A stretch of 64,000 bases of DNA from Bacillus_I endophytica_A (GTDB lineage Bacteria; Bacillota; Bacilli; Bacillales; Bacillaceae_H), in the NCBI RefSeq assembly GCF_026790145.1, contig NZ_JALAMS010000020.1, forward strand, positions 62,001 to 126,000. Direction: 5' to 3'. This document shows, one piece after another, positions 43,182 to 51,514 of this stretch; within the stretch, counting starts at the first letter, position 1; every line of letters starts with the position of its first letter. The position numbers were made by a program, and so were the translations under genes. The notes beneath the pieces were generated by a model. The model saw only the letters and a list, made by a program, of their open reading frames with translations, did no database searches and was not told the origin of the DNA.

Positions 43182-43302
43182 CTTTTCGATCCTTTCCAAC
43201 TGTTTTTTATAGTTTGTACCTTTTCTGCTGAAACATGAATTCTAAATTCCCTTTCACCTGAATATGCTCGTACTAGAATACTTTTATTAAAGGAGGCTTT
43301 AT

Positions 43303-43683
43303 ATGGAGAGGTCAGGAATACCGCAAGCCATCTTAAAAGGGGTTATTGCGATTTTTATGATTGCCTTTTTAACAAGCATTGTGTTTGCTTTTCTCCTTAA
43401 ATTTACAACGATTGCAGAAGATTCACTTCAGTGGATAATCACCGCTCTTTCGTTTATCGCTTTTTTTATTGGCGGTTTTATTTCCGGAAAATCAGGGGGA
43501 GAAAAAGGCTGGCTCTTAGGAGGCGCTACTGCCCTTTTATTTTCATGCCTCGTCTTTCTTCTTCAGTTCTTAGGCTATGATGAACAGTTTTCTCTTCTTC
43601 AACTTCTTTATCATGGAGGCTTTCTCGTTGCGGCTTGCTTTGGTGGCATCATTGGAGTAAATATTGCTACAAATAAAACATAA
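43303..43683 (+). CDS. yrzE: YrzE-like membrane protein (TIGR04086 family)
   Basis: A 126-residue protein with four membrane helices and glycine-rich turns (GGFISGKSGGEKGWLLGGA), resembling YrzE and the TIGR04086 group of uncharacterised Firmicute membrane proteins. AAAGGAGGC lies 7 bases before the ATG. It is convergent with yajC and syntenic with B. subtilis. No function is known. Confidence 0.8.
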   Translation: MERSGIPQAILKGVIAIFMIAFLTSIVFAFLLKFTTIAEDSLQWIITALSFIAFFIGGFISGKSGGEKGWLLGGATALLFSCLVFLLQFLGYDEQFSLLQLLYHGGFLVAACFGGIIGVNIATNKT

Positions 43684-43712
43684 AAAGCGCAGCCTTAAGG
43701 CTGCGCTTTTTT
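43681..43712. terminator. Bidirectional terminator between yrzE and yajC
   Basis: A 13-base-pair perfect stem (AAAAAGCGCAGCC / GGCTGCGCTTTTT) with a 4-base loop lies between the convergent stop codons. Confidence 0.9.
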
Positions 43713-43993
43713 TATGAATTTGTTACTTCTTGTTTAACTTGTGTTACTTCACGAATTGCTTGACGATCAAATGTTAGTTTTGAACCGTCTAGGCTTTTCA
43801 CAACAATTTTGTTCTCATCAATTGCATCAATTGAACCGTGAAGGCCTCCGATTGTTACAATACGATCGCCTTTTTTAAGTTCAGACTGCATGTTTTGTAC
43901 AGCTCTTTGGCGCTTTTGCTGAGGGCGAATCAGCAAGAAGTAGAAGATAACAAACATCAATAAAAGGGGCCAAATGGTATTTAGAATTTGCAT
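43712..43993 (-). CDS. yajC: Preprotein translocase accessory subunit YajC
   Basis: A 93-residue protein with one N-terminal membrane helix (about residues 4-22, ending FLLIRPQQKRQ) and a small soluble domain (MQSELKKGDRIVTIGGLHG). YajC associates with SecDF in the Sec translocase. It follows tgt by 68 bases. The matching SecDF is encoded 3.3 kb away at 38161-40398. Confidence 0.95.
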   Translation of the reverse strand: MQILNTIWPLLLMFVIFYFLLIRPQQKRQRAVQNMQSELKKGDRIVTIGGLHGSIDAIDENKIVVKSLDGSKLTFDRQAIREVTQVKQEVTNS

Positions 43994-44061
43994 GGTGTTT
44001 CCTCCTTGAAAGTATATTCTTGAACAGGCAATCTCTAGTTATAGAAGTAACCTGCTGTTCC

Positions 44062-45201
44062 CTAGAAGTTTTTAGCGTTTGGTTTATTAAATCCATATTG
44101 TTCAAAGAATTCGTCTCGGAAATCTCCAAGTCTGTCTTCGCGGATTGCTTGACGAACTTGTTCCATTAATTTTAGCAGAAAATAGAGATTATGGTAAGAC
44201 GTTAATCGAAGACCAAATGTTTCATTCGAACGAATTAAGTGACGAATATATGCTCTTGAGTAATTTTGGCATGTATAGCAATCACAATTTTCATCAATTG
44301 GTCTGAAATCCTCAGCAAACTTCGCGTTACGTACAACAAGACGACCTTCGCTTGTCATGAGAGTTCCATTACGGGCAATACGTGTTGGTAAAACACAGTC
44401 AAACATATCAACGCCTCGAATAGCACCATCTACAAGTGAATCAGGCGATCCTACTCCCATTAAATAACGAGGTTTATCAGTTGGGAGAAGAGGTGTTGTA
44501 AATTCAAGTACGCGATTCATTACATCTTTCGGTTCACCAACAGACAAACCTCCTATAGCGTAACCCGGGAAATCAAGAGAAATCAAATCTTTCGCACTTT
44601 GTTTACGAAGTTCTTCATATTCTCCCCCTTGAACAATTCCAAATAACCCTTGATCATTTGGTCTAGCATGGGCCTCAAGACAACGCTCAGCCCAACGGCT
44701 TGTACGTTCAACAGACTTCTTCATATATTCATATGAAGCCGGGTATGGAGGGCATTCATCAAAAGCCATCATAATATCAGAACCTAAAGCATTTTGAATC
44801 TCCATCGCACCTTCTGGTGATAAGAAAAGTTTTTCACCACTTAGATGATTACGGAAATGAACTCCTTCTTCTTGAATCTTGCGGAATTCACTTAAACTAA
44901 ACACTTGGAAACCACCTGAATCTGTCAAAATTGGACGATCCCAATTCATGAACTTATGAAGACCACCTGCTTTTTTGACAATTTCATGTCCAGGACGAAG
45001 CCAAAGGTGGTATGTGTTGCTTAAAATGATACCTGCTCCCATTTGTTTTAACTCTTCAGGTGACATTGTTTTTACAGTTGCAAGTGTTCCAACAGGCATA
45101 AAAGTTGGCGTCTCGAAAGTTCCGTGTGGCGTATGCACACGGCCAAGACGCGCTCCTGTTTGCTTACATGTTTTTATATGTTCATATCTTATTGCTGTCA
45201 T
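44062..45201 (-). CDS. tgt: tRNA-guanine transglycosylase
   Basis: Exchanges G34 for preQ1 in tRNAs with GUN anticodons, an early step of queuosine synthesis. The 379-residue protein has the catalytic acidic segments DSGGFQVFSL and GVDMFDCVLPTRIARNG, the GGLSVGEPK loop, and the zinc site CDCYTCQNYSRAYIRHLI. It is followed by yajC and preceded 40 bases away by queA, which acts on the next step, so the pathway genes are co-linear. Confidence 0.97.
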   Translation of the reverse strand: MTAIRYEHIKTCKQTGARLGRVHTPHGTFETPTFMPVGTLATVKTMSPEELKQMGAGIILSNTYHLWLRPGHEIVKKAGGLHKFMNWDRPILTDSGGFQVFSLSEFRKIQEEGVHFRNHLSGEKLFLSPEGAMEIQNALGSDIMMAFDECPPYPASYEYMKKSVERTSRWAERCLEAHARPNDQGLFGIVQGGEYEELRKQSAKDLISLDFPGYAIGGLSVGEPKDVMNRVLEFTTPLLPTDKPRYLMGVGSPDSLVDGAIRGVDMFDCVLPTRIARNGTLMTSEGRLVVRNAKFAEDFRPIDENCDCYTCQNYSRAYIRHLIRSNETFGLRLTSYHNLYFLLKLMEQVRQAIREDRLGDFRDEFFEQYGFNKPNAKNF

Positions 45202-45241
45202 TGCTGTTTTCCTTTCTCATCAAAAGTTCCCTTTTTAAGTT

Positions 45242-46270
45242 TTATCGAATAAACATTGCATCACCAAAGCTAAAGAAACGATATTTCTCTTCAACTGCCT
45301 TATTGTAAGCATGAAGAACATTTTCTCTCCCTGCAAGTGCACTAATAAGCATAATAAGCGTTGACTTTGGAAGATGGAAGTTTGTAATCATACCATCAAT
45401 CCCTTTAAACTCATAGCCTGGAAAGATAAAAATGCTCGTCCATCCAGAAGAAGCTACAAACTGACCGTCGTGTTTAGAAGCAATTGTTTCAAGTGTACGA
45501 GTTGACGTTGTACCAACAGACACAATGCGTCCTCCCTGCTCTTTTACATTGTTTAAAAGAGCAGCTGTTCCTTCTGTCATCTGATAAAATTCAGCATGCA
45601 TATCATGTTCTTCTAAATCTTCAGCACTTACAGGTCGGAACGTGCCAAGACCAACATGAAGCGTAATAAACGCAATATGAACTCCTTTTTCTTTCAATTG
45701 TTCAATCAAATTTTCAGTGAAATGCAAGCCAGCTGTTGGAGCCGCCGCAGAACCTTGCTCACGAGCATAAACAGTTTGATATCGTTCACGGTCTTCTAGA
45801 CGTTCTTTAATATATGGAGGAAGAGGCATTTCTCCAAGGCTTTCTAATACTTCATAAAAAATGCCTTCATAGTGAAACTCTAGCATTCTTCCGCCTTGAT
45901 CCATTTCTTCTTGGCAAATGGCCTTCAAACGACCATCCCCAAACGTAATAACTGTCCCTTTTCTCACACGTTTTGCTGGTTTTACAAGCGTTTCCCATAC
46001 ATCGCCTTCTTCCTGTTTCAAAAGAAGAACTTCGATATTTGCACCTGTTTCTTCTTTCGTGCCAAAAAGCCGAGCAGGCAATACTCTTGTATCATTTAAA
46101 ACAAGACAGTCTCCCTCTTGTAAGTAGTCTCCAATATTGTAAAAGTGATCATGAGCAAGCTCACCTGTTTTTTTATCTAATACCATTAAGCGTGACTTAT
46201 CGCGCTCTTTCAATGGAGTTTGCGCAATTAACTCTTCTGGTAAGTGGAAATCAAATAAATCTACTTTCAT
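45242..46270 (-). CDS. queA: S-adenosylmethionine:tRNA ribosyltransferase-isomerase
   Basis: Adds the epoxycyclopentane ring, derived from SAM ribose, to preQ1 in tRNA after Tgt. It is 342 residues and starts MKVDLFDFHLPEELIAQTPL. Family segments LVLNDTRVLPARLFG, HVGLGTFRPV and MITNFHLPKSTLIML are visible. A GTG three codons upstream is possible, but the ATG at 46270 follows AGGTG with good spacing. It leads the queA-tgt-yajC set. Confidence 0.96.
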   Translation of the reverse strand: MKVDLFDFHLPEELIAQTPLKERDKSRLMVLDKKTGELAHDHFYNIGDYLQEGDCLVLNDTRVLPARLFGTKEETGANIEVLLLKQEEGDVWETLVKPAKRVRKGTVITFGDGRLKAICQEEMDQGGRMLEFHYEGIFYEVLESLGEMPLPPYIKERLEDRERYQTVYAREQGSAAAPTAGLHFTENLIEQLKEKGVHIAFITLHVGLGTFRPVSAEDLEEHDMHAEFYQMTEGTAALLNNVKEQGGRIVSVGTTSTRTLETIASKHDGQFVASSGWTSIFIFPGYEFKGIDGMITNFHLPKSTLIMLISALAGRENVLHAYNKAVEEKYRFFSFGDAMFIR

Positions 46271-46301
46271 CTCTTTCACCTGTTCCTATTATATTACATA
46301 T

Positions 46302-46502
46302 TCATTTTAATCGATTAATCACGAAAAAAACGAGCGATAAAATAACGCTGACAATAATGCATGTTACAATCGGAAAATAAAATGTTGTATTTCCCTTTTT
46401 AATCAAGATATCTCCGGGAAGCTTGCCGATAAATTGTATCAGTATCCCAAGCAAAAGTAAAACTGCTCCAGCACCCATTAATAACTTTGCAATTTCGCCC
46501 AC
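46302..46502 (-). CDS. DUF2905 small membrane protein
   Basis: A 66-residue protein with two membrane helices (about residues 6-25 and 43-62) separated by the family signature GKLPGDILIKKGNTTFYFP. This is DUF2905 (YrzS of B. subtilis), whose function is not known. Its start codon overlaps the ruvB stop by one base, so it is co-translated with ruvA-ruvB. Confidence 0.88.
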   Translation of the reverse strand: MGEIAKLLMGAGAVLLLLGILIQFIGKLPGDILIKKGNTTFYFPIVTCIIVSVILSLVFFVINRLK

Positions 46503-47500
46503 TATTCATTAACCTCAATTCCAAAATGTTCATAAACTAAATTTGTTACAATGCGTCCACGCGGAGTTCGCTGTAAAAAACCAATTTGAAGCAAGTAGGG
46601 CTCATACACATCTTCAATCGTATGAGCTTCCTCTCCAATTGTAGCGGAAATGGTATCAAGACCAACAGGCCCTCCCCGGAATTTTTCAATAATCCCCATT
46701 AATAATTTATGGTCAATATTATCGAGGCCTAAACGGTCTACTTGCAGAAGCTCTAAAGACGTATCTGCCAGCTCTTTTGTGATTACACCTTCCCCTTCGA
46801 CTTGGGCAAAGTCTCGAACACGTCTTAATAGACGGTTAGCAATTCGGGGTGTTCCTCTTGACCGTCTTGCAATCTCGGTAGCAGCCTGTGGATCCATTTC
46901 CACATCAAAGATTTGAGCTGTACGCACAATAATATTTTGTAAATCTTCTTCCTTATAATATTCTAATCTGCTTAATACACCAAAACGATCGCGTAAAGGT
47001 GCTGAAAGAAGCCCAGCTCTTGTTGTGGCGCCAACGAGCGTAAACGGCGGTAAATCAAGCCTTACAGAACGAGCGCTTGGCCCTTTTCCAATAACGATGT
47101 CTAAACAGAAATCTTCCATCGCTGGGTAAAGAACTTCTTCAATTGAACGATGAAGACGATGAATCTCATCAATAAACAAAACATCTCCTGGCTCAAGACT
47201 CGTTAATACAGCCGCAAGATCTCCTGGGCGTTCAATTGCAGGACCTGAAGTTGTCCGTAAATTTACGCCCATCTCGTTTGCAATAATGGCTGCAAGTGTT
47301 GTTTTACCGAGACCAGGTGGACCATATAACAAAACATGATCGAGTGTTTCTTCCCTCATTTTCGCCGCTTTAATAAAAACCGATAGATGACTTTTCACCT
47401 TATCTTGTCCAATATACTGCTGTAAAGTTTGTGGGCGTAAGCTATATTCCACGAGCGCTTCTTCGTTCAAAGCATCTCCTGTCACAATTCTTTCGTCCAT
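46502..47500 (-). CDS. ruvB: Holliday junction branch migration motor RuvB
   Basis: A 332-residue AAA+ ATPase that drives branch migration of Holliday junctions with RuvA. Walker A is GPPGLGKTT near residue 60, Walker B LFIDEIHRL, sensor 1 LVGATTRAGLLSAPLRDRF, and the arginine region GTPRIANRLLRRVRDFA. The winged-helix tail (LQRTPRGRIVTNL) binds DNA. It begins 12 bases after ruvA. No ruvC is expected, since Firmicutes use RecU. Confidence 0.98.
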   Translation of the reverse strand: MDERIVTGDALNEEALVEYSLRPQTLQQYIGQDKVKSHLSVFIKAAKMREETLDHVLLYGPPGLGKTTLAAIIANEMGVNLRTTSGPAIERPGDLAAVLTSLEPGDVLFIDEIHRLHRSIEEVLYPAMEDFCLDIVIGKGPSARSVRLDLPPFTLVGATTRAGLLSAPLRDRFGVLSRLEYYKEEDLQNIIVRTAQIFDVEMDPQAATEIARRSRGTPRIANRLLRRVRDFAQVEGEGVITKELADTSLELLQVDRLGLDNIDHKLLMGIIEKFRGGPVGLDTISATIGEEAHTIEDVYEPYLLQIGFLQRTPRGRIVTNLVYEHFGIEVNE

Positions 47501-47511
47501 TTAATCACCCT

Positions 47512-48120
47512 TTATTTTAAAAGCTTTTGCAATGCTTTCTTAATGTATTGATCCGTCGCTAAATTCTCTCCTGCAAGTGTTGGCAGTACTTTATTGATTT
47601 CACGTTCTGCATATCCAAGTACTTTAAGCGCTTCTTTTGCTTCTTCCATTGCTTTTTCATTTTCTGTTCTTTGCTCATGTTTTTCATGAGTGAATAGTGT
47701 AAACGTTTCGTCTGTAGCTAGATCATTTAGCTTTCCTTTTAAATCTAAAATCATCTGGCGAGCCGTTTTCTTACCAACGCCAGGAAATTTCACCAGAAAC
47801 TTTTCATTTTCTTCTTCTACCGCTCGAATAAGCCCTGCCGTATCACCTGAAGCAAGGACAGCAAGCGCTCCCTTCGGCCCAATTCCTGAGACGCTAAGGA
47901 GCTTTTTGAATAAATCTTTATCTTGGCGCGATAAAAAACCAAAAAGCGCGCTTATATCTTCACGTACGTGATGGTACGTATATACCGTAATTTCCTCCAT
48001 CTCGTTAATTTGGAATAAAAACGGATTTGGGGTAAAAATCTGATATCCTATCCCTCCGTTTTCTACCGTTACATATTCAGGATTAAGGTATGTTACATAT
48101 CCTTTAATATAGTCAAACAA
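47512..48120 (-). CDS. ruvA: Holliday junction-binding protein RuvA
   Basis: A 202-residue protein that binds four-way junctions and loads RuvB. Its OB-fold (KGYVTYLNPEYVTVENGGIG) is followed by two helix-hairpin-helix motifs (LLSVSGIGPKGALAVL, LVKFPGVGKKTARQMI) and a C-terminal RuvB-interacting domain. The frame is open upstream to 48174, but the TTG at 48120, 7 bases after AGGAGAGG, begins the family sequence and gives the typical length of about 201. Confidence 0.96.
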   Translation of the reverse strand: MFDYIKGYVTYLNPEYVTVENGGIGYQIFTPNPFLFQINEMEEITVYTYHHVREDISALFGFLSRQDKDLFKKLLSVSGIGPKGALAVLASGDTAGLIRAVEEENEKFLVKFPGVGKKTARQMILDLKGKLNDLATDETFTLFTHEKHEQRTENEKAMEEAKEALKVLGYAEREINKVLPTLAGENLATDQYIKKALQKLLK

Positions 48121-48225
48121 AAAATTCCTCTCCTTTAACAAATTGAGAGCTCGTGCGTCCGTGTGAGCTAACATTCACTGTGTTCTATTTTATCATAACT
48201 TCATAATATTAGCGTAGTTTCAAAC

Positions 48226-48265
48226 AACAAAAAACAGGGCAGTGTCTTTCACTACCCTGTTTTTG
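48226..48265 (-). terminator. Terminator of bofC
   Basis: A stem of about 14 base pairs with one mismatch (AAAAACAGGGTAGTG / CACTGCCCTGTTTTT) with a T-run overlaps the bofC stop and separates it from ruvA. Confidence 0.85.
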
Positions 48266-48770
48266 TTGCTGTTGTTTTTTTGGAGAAGGTTTTATAAAAA
48301 TTAAGCAATGCTGTGTATTGCTCTTTCGTTTGAATTCGAATACCATCTTCTAGCTTTTTATAATCAAAGCTTTGCATCATTTCTACATCAAGTTGAAAAA
48401 ACGATTGAATAACCCGCGTTGATTTCTGGTGTGGTTCACCTTCATAAATAGAGAGAATTCCTTCTCTGTCCATCCCAATATATCCGTTCTCTTTTAAAAG
48501 CGGTGAGATATCATCCACTTCTTTTTGAAAAACCACTTGATCATCTTGCTCGTCAATAAGCTCCCAGCTTTTGAATTTGTCATACATTCCTTCTCTATTT
48601 TCACTATTAACTTCTATAATCTCTTCTTCTGTTACTCCATCTACATAGATGCGTTCTAATAAAATGGTCATTTTCTCACCTTCACCATTTTTGGCTAAAG
48701 CTTGTGAACCTACAAATAGAAAAAGTGACAAGCTTAAAAGAAGAAGTGCGCTTTGATAGGTTCGATTCAT
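48252..48770 (-). CDS. bofC: BofC-like forespore-to-mother-cell signalling regulator
   Basis: A 172-residue exported protein with an N-terminal signal peptide (about residues 1-26, ending SQALA). In B. subtilis BofC is made in the forespore and restrains the SpoIVB protease, and so controls pro-sigma-K processing. Similar size, export signal and the place next to ruvA support the call; GYIGMDREGILSIYEG near residue 95 is the most BofC-like stretch. Its target pathway ends at SigK, encoded at 1266-1994. Confidence 0.85.
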   Translation of the reverse strand: MNRTYQSALLLLSLSLFLFVGSQALAKNGEGEKMTILLERIYVDGVTEEEIIEVNSENREGMYDKFKSWELIDEQDDQVVFQKEVDDISPLLKENGYIGMDREGILSIYEGEPHQKSTRVIQSFFQLDVEMMQSFDYKKLEDGIRIQTKEQYTALLNFYKTFSKKTTATKTG

Positions 48771-48854
48771 CGTATCTTCACCTCTTTAAAAACTTTTAAA
48801 AACAATCTAGTTATAGCTTCTCCTCTTTTAATATCTTTATCCATTTGTACAGAT

Positions 48855-49796
48855 TCACCGAATCCTGCTAAGAAAAAACTGAATTTGTGGCATAAGCATT
48901 CTCTTCCTTGATTTATTTAAAATAAGGGATTTTTCTATTTCATTTCGATTGCTTTTTTGAAGAAGTTTTGGCCATGCTTTGAAAAGATCATCTTGATAGA
49001 GCAAAGCATATAGGAAGCGAGGCTCTCTAAACCATGAAAGAAGCTCATTATGTAGGAATAAAGGAGTTAGAGAAGCATTTGTATAACATAAAAAACGCCT
49101 TGTCAATTGTAAATAATCATAGAAGACAGAATCATAGTGGACACGGTCAAAATCAATTAAACGCACCATATCTGCACTTTTTAAAAAGTTATGTGAAGCA
49201 ACATCACCATGATTAATTGCTTGTAGAGAAGGGTGAATCAATGAAGTTTCTCGTATTTTTCCAAGAAGAAAAGCTCCATCATATAGAATGTCTTCTCGCT
49301 CTCTTTGATGAAGAAAAGTGGAGTTCTGCTCGAAGTAAGAGAGTCTCTTTTCCCATATCTCCTCAAGTAATAAAGGTGCAAGATTGTACGTATTGTTTGC
49401 CTTTGTGCTGTTATGAAAAGAGCTTAAAAGGCTAAGTGCTTCCTTTCGCTCGCTTCTCTTATAATAATTAAGCGCTCGTCCTTCTCTATAGTTCATAAGT
49501 GCCCAATACGCTCCCTCATATGAAAAGGTGAGCGTTCCATCAGGATAAGGAATAAAATTTATACTTTTGGTGAAAGACTTTTTTGAAGCTTCTTGTAATA
49601 AGTTATAAGTGTGAATAATCTTTTCCTTTTCTTTGTACCTCTTCATTACATATCTTCCTGTTTTGGACTCTAATTTCAAAACATGAGGCCTAATACGATT
49701 TACTTTTTCAACTTCGATTCCCTTCTTTTTTAAAAGATAGAGAAAAAGGCGATCGTAAACGATCTCGCCTTTTTCTAATTTCCTATTATTAATCAT
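48855..49796 (-). CDS. APH-fold phosphotransferase-like protein (CotS/YsxE type) after safA
   Basis: A 313-residue protein with the aminoglycoside phosphotransferase fold. It has a Brenner-type HGDVASHNFL catalytic segment and RLIDFDRVHYD as the metal-binding DFG-like motif. The N-terminal lobe has a YVMKRYK strand that could supply the ATP lysine. In Bacillus such proteins include the coat kinases CotS, CotI and YsxE; a spore-coat role fits its place directly after safA. The chosen ATG at 49796 overlaps the safA stop and has GAGG 6 bases upstream. The frame extends to 49949 inside safA. A terminator hairpin lies within codons 5-18. Confidence 0.7.
   Translation of the reverse strand: MINNRKLEKGEIVYDRLFLYLLKKKGIEVEKVNRIRPHVLKLESKTGRYVMKRYKEKEKIIHTYNLLQEASKKSFTKSINFIPYPDGTLTFSYEGAYWALMNYREGRALNYYKRSERKEALSLLSSFHNSTKANNTYNLAPLLLEEIWEKRLSYFEQNSTFLHQREREDILYDGAFLLGKIRETSLIHPSLQAINHGDVASHNFLKSADMVRLIDFDRVHYDSVFYDYLQLTRRFLCYTNASLTPLFLHNELLSWFREPRFLYALLYQDDLFKAWPKLLQKSNRNEIEKSLILNKSRKRMLMPQIQFFLSRIR
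49740..49779 (-). terminator. Terminator of safA, inside the start of the next gene
   Basis: On the minus strand GGCGAGATCG and CGATCGCC form a stem of about 8 base pairs plus an A-T extended base, followed by TTTTTC. It begins 10 bases after the safA stop. The hairpin lies within the first codons of the kinase-like gene, so read-through or an internal promoter would be needed for that gene. Confidence 0.75.
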
Positions 49797-51342
49797 CGTC
49801 TTCCTCATAACGAGGCATACCGAACATTTGATGGTCTGGCGATTGTGGCATTGGCTGCTCATATCCCATATTGGCAAAATTTTGTGGGTAATATCCTTGT
49901 TCACTTTGCGGCTGTGGATAATAAGGCTGTGACATACCACCACACCCACAATCCTCCTGTTGAGCGTGCATCATGCCGTATTGATGCATCTGTTCGTTTG
50001 GATCGTGATACGGCATTCCCATCTGTTCTCCATAGTGAGGCATTGGCATATATGGATTTTGAACAGGCATGTGGTGCATTGGCATATATGGATTTTGAAC
50101 AGGCATGTGGTGCATTGGCATATATGGATTTTGAACAGGATGGTGGTAGTGCTGTGGCATCGGCATGTAATCATGCTGTGCTCCCATTACGTATTCATCA
50201 CTGTCATTATCATTTTCATCCTCCATATAATGCATTCCCATATTAGGCATTTGATGTTCATACGGATATGGTGTATTCGGATACGGAGCATTCATTGGCA
50301 TGTGAACAGGCATCGGCGGCATGCATGGGTTATAACATGGTATATAATTAAATCCGCATCCTGGCATTACTGGTGTTAACGGCACCGGCATGCAATGTTG
50401 CATCGGCATTTGCGGCATCACTGGCATCTGTTGGTTCATCATTGGCATTTCGAAGCTTTCATTGTCCTCATAAGATTCTTCAAAATCGAGTATTGGCATC
50501 GGCTCTACTTTTGGAATTTCAATCGCCTCTTCTTTTTTAGGCATTTCTTTCTTTGGCTCTTTTTTCTTTGGCTCTTCCTTTTTCGGCTCTTCTTTCTTTG
50601 GCTCTTCTTTTTTCGGCATTTCTTTTTTCGGTTTTTCTTNNNNNNNNNNNNNNNNNNNNNNNNNNNNNNNNNNNNNNNNNNNNNNNNNNNNNNNNNNNNN
50701 NNNTTCTTTTTTCGGTTTTTCTTGTGCCGGAAGTTGAACATTTAGGTTGTAATAATTGTTGACGTCAATCTCAGGAAACATCGGTTTCATCTTTGGCATC
50801 TTCGGCATTTTGGGCATTTCCTTTTTAGGAGAAGAAGGCATCTCTTTCGGCGGCATCATTGGCATTTCTTTTTTAGGAGAAGAAGGCATCTCCTTTGGCG
50901 GCATCATTGGCATTTCTTTTTTAGGCGGCATGTTCATATTATTCGGCTGTTGCGGCATCATTGGTGCTCCATTATAAGGGCCATTATAAGGCTGTTGTGG
51001 TATCATTGGGAGTTCATTATAAGACTGTTGTGGTATCATTGGGAGTTCATTATAAGATTGTTGTGGCATCTGTTGCTGCGGTTGCTGTGGCATTTGTTCA
51101 TCTGTATCAATCTCTGTTATTGGAAGTTGTTTTTGCGGCATTTCTTTATACGGATGGTCCATATTTTGCATTTCATTTTTAATTTGTACACTATTTGTTG
51201 GCACCTTAATCTTCATTCCTGGCATAATCATATCAGGGTTGCTTAACTGTGAATTGACTTCTTTAATTTCTTCAAAATCAACTCCATATTTCTTTGCAAT
51301 TTTCCAAAGGGTATCCCCTTTTTGGACGATATGGATTTTCAA
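49789..51342 (-). CDS. safA: SafA-like spore coat morphogenetic protein (interrupted by an assembly gap)
   Basis: SafA organises the inner spore coat. The N-terminal LysM domain (about residues 1-49: VQKGDTLWKIAKKYGVDFEE, NPDMIMPGMKIKVP) binds cortex peptidoglycan. The rest is a long Met/Pro/Gln/Tyr-rich repeat region: QQSYNELPMIP units, MPPKEMPSSPKKE units, KKEEPKKE units and MPMHHMPVQNPY units. The start is a TTG 7 bases after GGAGGGG. A run of 64 N (50640-50703) lies inside the Lys/Glu/Pro repeats, so the true length is unknown and the 517 residues shown include 22 unknown. The frame holds across the gap only by the inserted number of N. Confidence 0.9.
   Translation of the reverse strand: MKIHIVQKGDTLWKIAKKYGVDFEEIKEVNSQLSNPDMIMPGMKIKVPTNSVQIKNEMQNMDHPYKEMPQKQLPITEIDTDEQMPQQPQQQMPQQSYNELPMIPQQSYNELPMIPQQPYNGPYNGAPMMPQQPNNMNMPPKKEMPMMPPKEMPSSPKKEMPMMPPKEMPSSPKKEMPKMPKMPKMKPMFPEIDVNNYYNLNVQLPAQEKPKKEXXXXXXXXXXXXXXXXXXXXXXEKPKKEMPKKEEPKKEEPKKEEPKKKEPKKEMPKKEEAIEIPKVEPMPILDFEESYEDNESFEMPMMNQQMPVMPQMPMQHCMPVPLTPVMPGCGFNYIPCYNPCMPPMPVHMPMNAPYPNTPYPYEHQMPNMGMHYMEDENDNDSDEYVMGAQHDYMPMPQHYHHPVQNPYMPMHHMPVQNPYMPMHHMPVQNPYMPMPHYGEQMGMPYHDPNEQMHQYGMMHAQQEDCGCGGMSQPYYPQPQSEQGYYPQNFANMGYEQPMPQSPDHQMFGMPRYEEDDD
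50044..50151. repeat. 36-base tandem repeats in safA (three copies)
   Basis: Three copies of a 36-base unit start near 50044, 50080 and 50116. They encode a 12-residue MPVQNPYMPMHH-type unit. Copy number may vary between strains by slippage. Confidence 0.85.
50525..50730. repeat. Lys/Glu/Pro repeat region and assembly gap in safA
   Basis: Short repeats encoding KKEEP/KKEMP/EKPKKE units flank the N run. The repeats probably caused the assembly break. Confidence 0.8.
50640..50703. other. Run of 64 N (assembly gap)
   Basis: All bases in this interval are N. Its real length is not known. It marks the joint of two contigs within safA. Confidence 0.99.
50822..50930. repeat. 48-base tandem repeats in safA
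   Basis: Two full copies and a partial third of a unit of about 48 bases encode MPPKEMPSSPKKEMPM-type segments. The copies differ by one or two bases. Confidence 0.75.
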
Positions 51343-51465
51343 CGTTTTTCCCCTCCTGCAACAATATCTTTACAATGTATATTCAGACTGGGTGTCTTGC
51401 TAATTCAGACTTCCTCACAACATATGCTTGTAAAAAAACATTTATTCATAAGGTGGAAAAACATT

Positions 51466-51510
51466 AAAAAGGATGAGCTCATTTTCTCACATAAGAGCTC
51501 ATCCTTTTCT
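51466..51510 (-). terminator. Terminator of nadA
   Basis: A 10-base-pair stem (GGATGAGCTC / GAGCTCATCC) with a 14-base loop, flanked by A and T runs, follows the nadA stop. The rest of the gap up to safA (51343-51465) shows no gene. Confidence 0.85.
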
Positions 51511-51514
51511 TATA

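Noticed and set aside
49797..49949. Start of the kinase-like gene inside safA
   Set aside because: This part overlaps the SafA coding sequence, and the family-like portion begins after 49796, where a ribosome site exists.
50044..50151. CRISPR-like array
   Set aside because: The repeats are direct, adjacent and in frame, with no spacers, so they are protein-coding tandem repeats.
50395..51246. Long plus-strand open frames opposite safA
   Set aside because: They arise from repetitive, biased sequence on the opposite strand, contain low-complexity translation, and have no ribosome sites.
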